A stretch of 5,780 bases of DNA from NCBI GenBank assembly GCA_965368585.1, contig CBDUNM010000229.1, positions 1 through 5,780 on the forward strand. Reading direction: 5' to 3'. A model generated the notes under the pieces. The model saw nothing but the letters and a program-made list of their open reading frames with translations. It ran no database searches and was not told the origin of the DNA. The position numbers were made by a program, and so were the translations under genes. Shown piece by piece: positions 1 to 4,620 of the stretch. Numbering within the stretch: the stretch's first letter is position 1; each line of letters begins with the position of its first letter. This stretch comes from JARRQB01 sp965368585. Lineage in GTDB: Bacteria; Pseudomonadota; Gammaproteobacteria; Chromatiales; Chromatiaceae.

Positions 1-51
1 TTAGGCATGCCGCCAGCGTTCAATCTGAGCCAGGATCAAACTCTTCAGTTT
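1..51 (-). rRNA. rrs: 16S ribosomal RNA, 5' end only (cut by window edge)
   Basis: Read on the minus strand this stretch starts AAACTGAAGAG and contains the universal GTTTGATCCTGGCTCAG block, followed by AACGCTGGCGG and CATGCCTAA. Compared from memory with the first 51 nt of E. coli 16S rRNA it differs at three places: T4 to C, A19 to C (the common C variant of the 27F site) and G45 to T. The mature 5' end is placed at 51 by that alignment and is conserved enough to trust within a base or two. The rest of the gene lies beyond position 1. It is the first gene of an rRNA operon transcribed leftward, downstream of tyrS. The CATGCC variant argues for a gammaproteobacterium outside the Enterobacterales, but the fragment is too short for a genus call. 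Confidence 0.97.
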
Positions 52-60
52 AAAGTTTGC

Positions 61-82
61 TGTCACTGTGTTAGGAGTGACA
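61..82 (-). other. Leader stem-loop just before mature 16S
   Basis: A perfect 7-bp inverted repeat (TGTCACT / AGTGACA on either strand) encloses an 8-nt loop. It ends 9 nt upstream of the mature 16S 5' end, so it lies where precursor processing takes place. The pairing is seen directly; any role in maturation is inferred. Confidence 0.55.
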
Positions 83-101
83 AATCCTTGCTCGGTTTGG
101 A

Positions 102-121
102 ATCTTCGGTTTCTTGAAGAT
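102..121 (-). other. Leader stem-loop
   Basis: A perfect 6-bp inverted repeat (ATCTTC / GAAGAT) has an 8-nt loop and is the second stem upstream of 16S. It could be local leader structure or could instead pair within the RNase III processing stem. Confidence 0.4.
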
Positions 122-138
122 GCCTCGCCGATATTTGT

Positions 139-155
139 TGGCCATCTTTCGGCCA
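139..155 (-). other. Leader stem-loop
   Basis: The segments TGGCC and GGCCA pair perfectly over 5 bp around a 7-nt loop (GAAAGAT in the RNA). The stem follows boxC by 6 nt in the direction of transcription. It is short, but its GC content makes it plausible. Confidence 0.4.
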
Positions 156-161
156 TCGACG

Positions 162-173
162 GAGCACCCACAC
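162..173 (-). promoter_or_regulatory. boxC-like element of rRNA leader
   Basis: The minus strand reads GTGTGGGTGCTC, against GTGTGGGCACTC in the E. coli rrn leader at the same place, downstream of boxA. The block is conserved in rRNA leaders, and in E. coli it counts as part of the antitermination region. Confidence 0.65.
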
Positions 174-190
174 AAGTCACCTGAATTTTA

Positions 191-203
191 TTGATAAAGA
201 GCG
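191..203 (-). promoter_or_regulatory. boxA antitermination site
   Basis: The minus strand reads CGCTCTTTATCAA, matching the rrn boxA consensus TGCTCTTTAACA at 10 of 12 positions. In the RNA this is the binding site for NusB-NusE (S10), which lets RNA polymerase pass Rho-dependent terminators in the untranslated rRNA operon. It follows a boxB-type hairpin by one base and precedes boxC by 17 bases, the expected order. Confidence 0.88.
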
Positions 204-204
204 T

Positions 205-221
205 GCTGCTTTGAACGCAGC
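205..221 (-). promoter_or_regulatory. boxB-type hairpin of rRNA leader
   Basis: A GCTGC / GCAGC stem with the 7-nt loop GTTCAAA lies directly upstream of boxA in the transcript. Position and size fit the boxB hairpin of rrn antitermination regions. The boxB sequence itself is poorly conserved, so the call rests on structure and on adjacency to boxA. Confidence 0.65.
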
Positions 222-224
222 TGA

Positions 225-259
225 GACGATCAATTGTGCCTGTCTCTTTCCAGATCGTC
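225..259 (-). repeat. 7-bp inverted repeat with competing inner stem
   Basis: GACGATC (225-231) and GATCGTC (253-259) are perfectly complementary over 7 bp with a 21-nt loop. A second possible stem, GAGAC (223-227) with GTCTC (242-246), shares bases with the first, so the two cannot form together. The repeat also overlaps the -35 box of the proximal promoter candidate. It could be leader RNA structure or a DNA-level site. Confidence 0.45.
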
Positions 260-261
260 AA
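233..261 (-). promoter_or_regulatory. Proximal rRNA promoter candidate (P3)
   Basis: On the minus strand a TTGACG -35 (256-261) is followed by a 17-bp spacer and CACAAT (233-238) as a weak -10. Just upstream is an A-rich stretch (about 262-286) resembling an UP element. The predicted start near 226 would lie about 175 nt before 16S, close to the P2 distance I recall for E. coli rrn operons. The poor -10 box keeps this tentative. Confidence 0.35.
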
Positions 262-293
262 CCAATACTTGATTTTTTGTTTTCGATCCGGGC

Positions 294-306
294 CACACAC
301 TGTGTG
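294..306. repeat. 13-bp palindrome just downstream of P2 start
   Basis: CACACA and TGTGTG form perfect 6-bp arms around a single central base. The site begins about 6 bp downstream of the predicted P2 start point. It could be an operator or a fortuitous CA/TG repeat; a single-base loop makes an RNA hairpin unlikely. Confidence 0.35.
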
Positions 307-318
307 ACGAGGCGGCGA

Positions 319-346
319 ATTATACAGAGGCCATATGCCCCGTCAA
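319..346 (-). promoter_or_regulatory. rRNA operon promoter P2 (strongest match)
   Basis: The minus strand carries TTGACG (341-346), a 16-bp spacer and a perfect TATAAT (319-324). The discriminator that follows, TCGCCGCCTCG, is GC-rich, as in rrn P1 promoters that are shut down by ppGpp/DksA during starvation. A 16-bp spacer is also typical of rrn P1 promoters. The start is expected near 312. The stretch upstream of the -35 box is not especially A/T-rich, so no clear UP element is seen. Confidence 0.8.
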
Positions 347-419
347 CCCTCCGCTGTTCACTTTTCTCGCCGAGGCAGTGGTCTTACTTTGTATCGACGC
401 CGACCTCAGCGAGATGCGA

Positions 420-447
420 ATCCTACAGCAGCGCCATCGTGAGTCAA
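420..447 (-). promoter_or_regulatory. Upstream rRNA promoter candidate P1
   Basis: The minus strand has TTGACT (442-447), a 16-bp spacer and TAGGAT (420-425). An A-tract (448-454) abuts the -35 box, as in UP elements. The -10 is followed by TCGC, as at P2, and the two promoters lie about 101 bp apart, similar to the P1-P2 spacing in E. coli. The -35 box starts 14 bp downstream of the tyrS stop codon. The -10 matches consensus at only 4 of 6 positions, so it is weaker on paper than P2. Confidence 0.5.
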
Positions 448-461
448 GATTTTTGTTAGCG

Positions 462-1691
462 CTAGTTGGTAATACTGACGCGGGCGAATCGCCTTTTTCC
501 CACTTGGCACAGGTAAACTTCCCCCGCTCGCAACACAACGGTTCGATCTCCTACCTTGTTGCCGTCAATTTTGACGGCGCCCTGGTGCAGCATACGCAAC
601 GCTTCAGACGTGCTTTTTACTAGTCCTGCGTCTTTCAGCGCATTGGCGATCGGTACGCCATCGCCGTCGACCGACCGGACGGAAGCACCCGGGATCTCGT
701 CCGGCAGTGCACCTTTTTGAAATTGAGCGATAAATCTTTCACGAGCTTGCTGTGCGGCAGCATCGCCGTGGAAACGGCCAACCAGTTCCTCGCCGAGCAG
801 AAATTTTATGTCGCGCGGATTAACACCCTCGTGCACCGACTGTCTGAAGTCTCCTATTTCGGCAATCGACCGAAAACTGAGGAGTTCGAAATAACGCCAC
901 ATCAATTCGTCGGAAACCGACATGACTTTGCCAAACATCTCCCCTGGCTCATCGGATATCCCGATGTAGTTGTCCAGCGACTTGGACATTTTCTGCACCC
1001 CGTCCAAACCCTCCAGGATCGGCATGGTGAGCACTGTCTGCGCTTCCTGCCCTTCGGCCTCTTGCAGGTGCCGCCCCATGAGGAGATTGAATTTCTGATC
1101 CGTACCGCCGAGTTCGACGTCGGCTTTTAGCACTACCGAATCCCACCCCTGAATGAGGGGGTACATGAACTCGTGGATCGCAATCGACTGGCCGCTTTTA
1201 AATCGTTTGCTAAAGTCGTCGCGCTCCAGCATACGCGCCACGGTGTGTTTTGCCGCCAGGCGCAACATTCCGACCGACCCCAGTTCGTTCATCCATGACG
1301 AGTTGAACACCACCTGAGTTTTATCCGCGTCGAGAATCTTAAAGACCTGGTCGGTATAGCTGCGAGCGTTTTCCTGTACCTCGTCCTCGGTCAGGGGCGG
1401 ACGGGTCTGACTTTTACCCGTCGGATCCCCGATCAATCCGGTGAAGTCGCCGATCAGGAAAAGTATTTCGTGTCCCAAGTCTTGGAATTGCTTTAACTTG
1501 TTGATCAGTACCGTGTGCCCCAAATGGAGATCGGGCGCAGTCGGGTCAAAACCCGCCTTCACGCGCAGTGGTTTGCCGCGCTTGAGCTTCTTGATCAACT
1601 CATCTTCGAGCAGAATTTCTTCTGCGCCGCGGCGGATCAATTCGAGGGATTCTTCGACGGACACGATCCGATCCTCATTCTTTTGTGACAT
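462..1691 (-). CDS. tyrS: Tyrosyl-tRNA synthetase (TyrZ-type, class I)
   Basis: This cytoplasmic class I aminoacyl-tRNA synthetase activates tyrosine with ATP and charges tRNA-Tyr. The 409-residue protein is of normal length and complete. Its Rossmann catalytic domain carries the HIGH signature as HLGH (56-59, inside FDPTAPDLHLGH), the GDFTGLIGDPTG loop (81-92), the tyrosine/tRNA region ELGGTDQKFN (193-202) and the KMSKS loop (234-238). An S4 RNA-binding domain occupies about 345-405. FDPTAPDLHLGH and QKMSKSLDNYIGI point to the TyrZ branch found in Pseudomonas and Haemophilus rather than E. coli-type TyrS. The ATG start at 1691 is preceded by AAAAGG (1702-1707) at 10 nt, a weak but usable ribosome site. 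The gene runs into the rRNA operon with no visible terminator, and an 8-bp palindrome TAGCGCTA (457-464) overlaps its stop codon. It is divergent from mepM. Confidence 0.97.
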   Translation of the reverse strand: MSQKNEDRIVSVEESLELIRRGAEEILLEDELIKKLKRGKPLRVKAGFDPTAPDLHLGHTVLINKLKQFQDLGHEILFLIGDFTGLIGDPTGKSQTRPPLTEDEVQENARSYTDQVFKILDADKTQVVFNSSWMNELGSVGMLRLAAKHTVARMLERDDFSKRFKSGQSIAIHEFMYPLIQGWDSVVLKADVELGGTDQKFNLLMGRHLQEAEGQEAQTVLTMPILEGLDGVQKMSKSLDNYIGISDEPGEMFGKVMSVSDELMWRYFELLSFRSIAEIGDFRQSVHEGVNPRDIKFLLGEELVGRFHGDAAAQQARERFIAQFQKGALPDEIPGASVRSVDGDGVPIANALKDAGLVKSTSEALRMLHQGAVKIDGNKVGDRTVVLRAGEVYLCQVGKRRFARVSITN

Positions 1692-1772
1692 TGGACGAAA
1701 ACCTTTTGAAATCTACCAGAAAAGCGGGCGGAAAACCCGTGGGTGGCCTTTGTGCGAAGACCTCCTGCAAAA

Positions 1773-1789
1773 TGTGAAAGCGGTTCACA
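1773..1789. promoter_or_regulatory. Perfect inverted repeat, possible regulator site
   Basis: TGTGAA and TTCACA are perfect 6-bp arms around the 5-bp centre AGCGG. The half-sites resemble CRP/Vfr half-sites (TGTGA and TCACA), but they are separated by 7 bp rather than the canonical 6. A different dimeric regulator, or no regulator at all, is therefore possible. The right arm coincides with the -35 candidate of mepM, so a bound protein would probably affect that promoter. Confidence 0.4.
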
Positions 1790-1814
1790 ACAAGTAGGGT
1801 ATTCGTGCCATAAT
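1784..1814 (+). promoter_or_regulatory. Weak promoter candidate for mepM-anmK
   Basis: A TTCACA -35 (1784-1789) and a CATAAT -10 (1809-1814, 5 of 6 to consensus) are separated by 19 bp, which is longer than optimal. A start near 1821 would give a leader of about 24 nt before the GTG codon. The -10 is reasonable; the -35 is uncertain. Confidence 0.3.
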
Positions 1815-1844
1815 TTCACAAATCTAGCTATTTAGAGCAATATT

Positions 1845-3476
1845 GTGATACGCGACTATAAGTTCGATGCGTCGATTAAGGTGCGCAAGCGGCGTAACAG
1901 GAGACGCCGCCGGCTGATCGTGGTCGCCGCGGTCGCATTGATCGGCACGCTGGCGTTCGCGCGTCTAGTCGATCTGGCCGAAGGTCATCCCGACGAGACT
2001 CAATCAGGCGACCAAGACCTGCCGCCGGTACAGCTTTCCGCGTCTGTTGATAACACCGACGTTGTTGCCGATGGCCCGTCCGCGCAGGATCCGTCCGTCA
2101 CCACCCAGATCCTAGCCTTGCCCGTCAAGCCCGAGAGCCCCGCCCCAAGTCCGGCCACTAAGTTCAACCCCCCTGCGACGCCGGATCCAGCGGAAACCTT
2201 AAACATCGCGCCGAGCCCATCGCCGGCGGCTCCGGCCCGCTCTCGCGCAGTATCGGCCCAGGCACCGGAACCGCAACCCGACGCCGGTGCGAAGCCCGAT
2301 ATAGCAGCGACTCCCGCAGCCCCTAAGGGTACAACGCCGGCACTGGAGATGGCGCCGAGCGAGGAAGCACGCTGGATCGAGCACGAAATACGGAAAGGCG
2401 ACACCCTGGCCGCCATTTTCAATTCGTTCGAGTTGTCGCCGGCATTGCTGCACAAGATCGTAAACAGCAACGAGAAAGCGGCCAGTCTGAGTCGCATCCG
2501 ACCGAGTCAAAAACTCCGTTTCAAGCTGAGTGACGAGAACGAACTGTTGGAGCTGGAGTTGCAGCGCGACCGCCTCAATAGCCTGCACGTCCAACCCGAC
2601 GGCGACGGCTTTGCGGCGCTAGAAATGCGCAAAGACGTCGAACGCCGCGTCACAACGGCAGCGGGAACGATCGAGTCGTCGCTGTTCGTCGACGGCCAGA
2701 AAGCCGGCTTGAGCGATGGCCAGATCATGGACCTCGCCGAAATTTTCGGTTGGGACATTGATTTCGCGCTGGAGCTGCGGGCGGGCGATCAATTCAGTCT
2801 GGTGTACGAAGAACTCTATGTCGACGGCGAACCGATTGGCACCGGGAATATCCTCGCTGCTCAGTTTGTGAACCGAGGCACACCCTATCGTGCCGTGCGA
2901 TACGTGTCCCCCGACGGTGCGGTGGCATACTTTGACGCCGAGGGGCGGAACAAAAAACGCGCCTTTATTCGAAGTCCGGTTAAGTACGCGCGGATCAGTT
3001 CGCGATTCACCAATCGCCGCTGGCATCCGATACTGAAGCGGTGGCGCTCACACAAAGGCGTCGATTACGCGGCACCGACAGGTACACCGATACGCGCCAC
3101 CGGTGCCGGACGCGTTACGTTTCGCGGACGGAAGACGGGCTACGGGCGCGTTGTTTTCATCGAACATGCCGGTAAATACACCACCGTATACGGCCATTTG
3201 TCGAAGTTCGCCAGCAAGGTCGAAACCGGGACGCGCGTGCAGCAGGGGCAGTTAATCGGTTACGTCGGAAAAAGCGGTCTGGCGACCGGACCACATCTGC
3301 ACTACGAGTTTCGCGTAGCGGGCGTGCATCGAAATCCGCTGCGCGTGCAGTTGCCGAAATCACTGCCGTTACCCAAACAGCAGCTGCCCGATTTTCGCCG
3401 CAAGGCCGAGCCCCTGCTGGCGAAGCTGGATGCCATGTCAAGCGGCACGCTGGTCGCGTCGGCGAGCGACAATTAA
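1845..3476 (+). CDS. mepM: Murein DD-endopeptidase, M23 family, membrane-anchored (MepM-like)
   Basis: MepM-type enzymes hydrolyse the D-Ala-mDAP cross-links of peptidoglycan so new strands can be inserted. The 543-residue protein has a short cytoplasmic tail rich in Arg/Lys (12-23), one membrane segment (24-39) and a Pro/Ala-rich periplasmic linker (about 95-172). Next come a LysM/OapA-like glycan-binding segment (about 178-228, with HEIRKGDTLAAIF), a Csd3-like second N-terminal domain (about 265-375) and the LytM/M23 domain (about 378-500). Catalytic residues are present: HKGVD gives zinc ligands H403 and D407, HLHYE gives H486 as the third ligand with H484, and YGHLS gives H451. It should therefore be active. 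The start is GTG with a weak AGAG (1834-1837) 7 nt upstream. It is longer than E. coli MepM (about 440), mainly because of the linker. anmK follows after 11 bp, suggesting one transcript. Confidence 0.93.
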   Translation: MIRDYKFDASIKVRKRRNRRRRRLIVVAAVALIGTLAFARLVDLAEGHPDETQSGDQDLPPVQLSASVDNTDVVADGPSAQDPSVTTQILALPVKPESPAPSPATKFNPPATPDPAETLNIAPSPSPAAPARSRAVSAQAPEPQPDAGAKPDIAATPAAPKGTTPALEMAPSEEARWIEHEIRKGDTLAAIFNSFELSPALLHKIVNSNEKAASLSRIRPSQKLRFKLSDENELLELELQRDRLNSLHVQPDGDGFAALEMRKDVERRVTTAAGTIESSLFVDGQKAGLSDGQIMDLAEIFGWDIDFALELRAGDQFSLVYEELYVDGEPIGTGNILAAQFVNRGTPYRAVRYVSPDGAVAYFDAEGRNKKRAFIRSPVKYARISSRFTNRRWHPILKRWRSHKGVDYAAPTGTPIRATGAGRVTFRGRKTGYGRVVFIEHAGKYTTVYGHLSKFASKVETGTRVQQGQLIGYVGKSGLATGPHLHYEFRVAGVHRNPLRVQLPKSLPLPKQQLPDFRRKAEPLLAKLDAMSSGTLVASASDN

Positions 3477-3487
3477 ATGATCCACGC

Positions 3488-4597
3488 ATGACCGGCGGGC
3501 TGTACATTGGCCTTATGTCGGGCACCAGTATGGACGGTATCGATGCGGCTTTGGTGCGTATCGAAGCGGACGACATAGAAATCCGACACGCTAGCAGCCA
3601 CGCGTGGCCCAAAGACGTGGTGGCCACCCTGCGTTCGGTCGCAAGCGACAAGGCCATCCGACCGTCCGAACTTGGACATATAGATGCCCTCGTCGGAGAG
3701 CACTTTGCCGCGGCGGCGCTCAGCTTACTCGGCGAATCGGGTGTTGTGCCTGAAAAAATCCGCGCGATCGGCAGCCATGGACAAACGATTTTTCATGCCC
3801 CGGATGGTTCGATACCCTTCAGCACCCAGATCGGCGACCCGAACCGCATCGCACACCGCACGGGGATTACCACAATTGCCGACTTTCGCCGCCGGGATAT
3901 GGCCGCCGGCGGCCAAGGCGCACCCCTGGTCCCTGCGTTCCATGAAGCTGTCTTCGGCGGTCTTGGCAAGACCGCAATACTGAATATCGGCGGCATCGCC
4001 AATTTGACCATATTGTCGGGCAGTCCGCTCGAACCCACCTTCGGCTACGATACCGGTCCCGGTAATTGCCTGATGGATGCCTGGATCCAACGTCACCAGA
4101 AAAAGCCTTTTGATAACAATGGGGCCTGGGCCGCATCCGGGATTGTCGATATGGCACTGCTCAAACGGCTGTTAACCGATTCATACTTTGTCAGGTACAC
4201 GCCGAAGAGCACCGGTCCCGAGCACTTCTCCCTGACGTGGCTGGAACGGATCCTGGCCCGTTTACCTGAGATTAGCGCCGCCGACGTCCAGGCTACCCTG
4301 CTTCAGTTGAGCGTCCAAAGCATCGCCGAAGCCTTGGTTCGCTCGGCACCTGCCGTGACCAAAGTACTGGTCTGCGGAGGAGGCGCGCGCAACGCAGAAC
4401 TCGTCCGCCGCCTGGCCGCCATGATCGCTCCCAGACCGGTGGAAAGCACCGCGAAATACGGGCTCGGCCCGGACTGGGTAGAGGCTGCCGCTTTCGCTTG
4501 GCTGGCACATCAAACGCTCGCAGGAAGACCCGGCAACTTACCTGCGGTCACCGGTGCCAGCTCACCCGTGGTGCTCGGCGGCATCTATCAGGCTTAA
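3488..4597 (+). CDS. anmK: Anhydro-N-acetylmuramic acid kinase
   Basis: AnmK is a cytoplasmic enzyme of cell-wall recycling. It opens the 1,6-anhydro ring of anhydro-MurNAc and phosphorylates it with ATP to give MurNAc-6-phosphate. The 369-residue protein matches the family length and belongs to the ASKHA kinase fold. Visible motifs are MSGTSMDGID (10-19, ATP binding), GSHGQT (95-100), QIGDP (114-118), DMAAGGQGAPLVP (137-149), NIGGIANLT (166-174), DTGPGN (188-193, whose D188 aligns with the family's catalytic base), STGPEHF (241-247) and CGGGARN (296-302). All are intact. The ATG at 3488 is the only sensible start, because no start codon lies just upstream in frame and the first motif begins at residue 10. 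No clear Shine-Dalgarno is seen; translation may be coupled to mepM, which ends 11 bp earlier. It converges on the downstream deacetylase gene with a 23-bp gap. Confidence 0.96.
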   Translation: MTGGLYIGLMSGTSMDGIDAALVRIEADDIEIRHASSHAWPKDVVATLRSVASDKAIRPSELGHIDALVGEHFAAAALSLLGESGVVPEKIRAIGSHGQTIFHAPDGSIPFSTQIGDPNRIAHRTGITTIADFRRRDMAAGGQGAPLVPAFHEAVFGGLGKTAILNIGGIANLTILSGSPLEPTFGYDTGPGNCLMDAWIQRHQKKPFDNNGAWAASGIVDMALLKRLLTDSYFVRYTPKSTGPEHFSLTWLERILARLPEISAADVQATLLQLSVQSIAEALVRSAPAVTKVLVCGGGARNAELVRRLAAMIAPRPVESTAKYGLGPDWVEAAAFAWLAHQTLAGRPGNLPAVTGASSPVVLGGIYQA

Positions 4598-4620
4598 TCC
4601 CGCACTCCCTCAGTTCGTAC

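Larger units (their letters stand above)
52..312 (-). other. Pre-16S rRNA leader (transcribed spacer)
   Basis: This is the transcribed region between the likely P2 start point (near 312) and the mature 16S 5' end. In order of transcription it holds a hairpin-forming segment (259-225), the boxB stem-loop, boxA, boxC, and then three short stem-loops before the 16S start. The arrangement boxB-boxA-boxC-16S matches E. coli rrn leaders, where these elements recruit the Nus/SuB antitermination complex. The upstream strand of the RNase III processing stem should also lie here, but its partner beyond the 16S 3' end is outside the window, so I cannot place it. No protein-coding signal is seen; open frames across this region are incidental. 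If P1 is used, the leader extends to about 413. Confidence 0.85.
1692..1844. promoter_or_regulatory. Divergent tyrS-mepM control region
   Basis: This 153-bp region must hold promoters for both genes. I see no strong sigma-70 match for tyrS on the minus strand. The sequence TTCACA, or its complement TGTGAA, occurs three times, at 1773-1778, 1784-1789 and 1815-1820. A CGGG/CCCG pairing at 1726-1740, about 35-50 bp before tyrS, is too short to call a hairpin. No small gene is apparent. Confidence 0.6.

Noticed and set aside
1..300. A 99-codon minus-strand open frame over the 16S start and leader
   Set aside because: It runs through the 16S rRNA 5' end, boxA and boxC, and has no family resemblance; the RNA features explain the sequence.
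211..623. Plus-strand open frames of about 80 codons between the rRNA leader and tyrS
   Set aside because: They lie antisense to the rRNA promoters and the end of tyrS and show no recognisable protein features.
717..1130. A 137-codon plus-strand open frame inside tyrS
   Set aside because: It is fully antisense to the conserved core of tyrosyl-tRNA synthetase; its length is explained by codon bias of the real gene.
1724..1741. Attenuator or terminator hairpin in the tyrS leader
   Set aside because: Only four G-C pairs with a 7-nt loop, and just four U residues after it; too weak to call.
1773..1789. Canonical CRP/Vfr site
   Set aside because: The half-sites match, but their 7-bp separation differs from the required 6 bp, so it is reported only as an inverted repeat.
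1790..1810. Possible sigma-54 promoter TGGCACG on the minus strand
   Set aside because: The -24 half matches, but the expected GC/TTGC -12 element is absent at the right spacing.
2000..2497. A 165-codon minus-strand open frame in mepM
   Set aside because: It mirrors the Pro/Ala-rich linker; its Gly/Ala-rich translation is the usual antisense shadow of such a linker.
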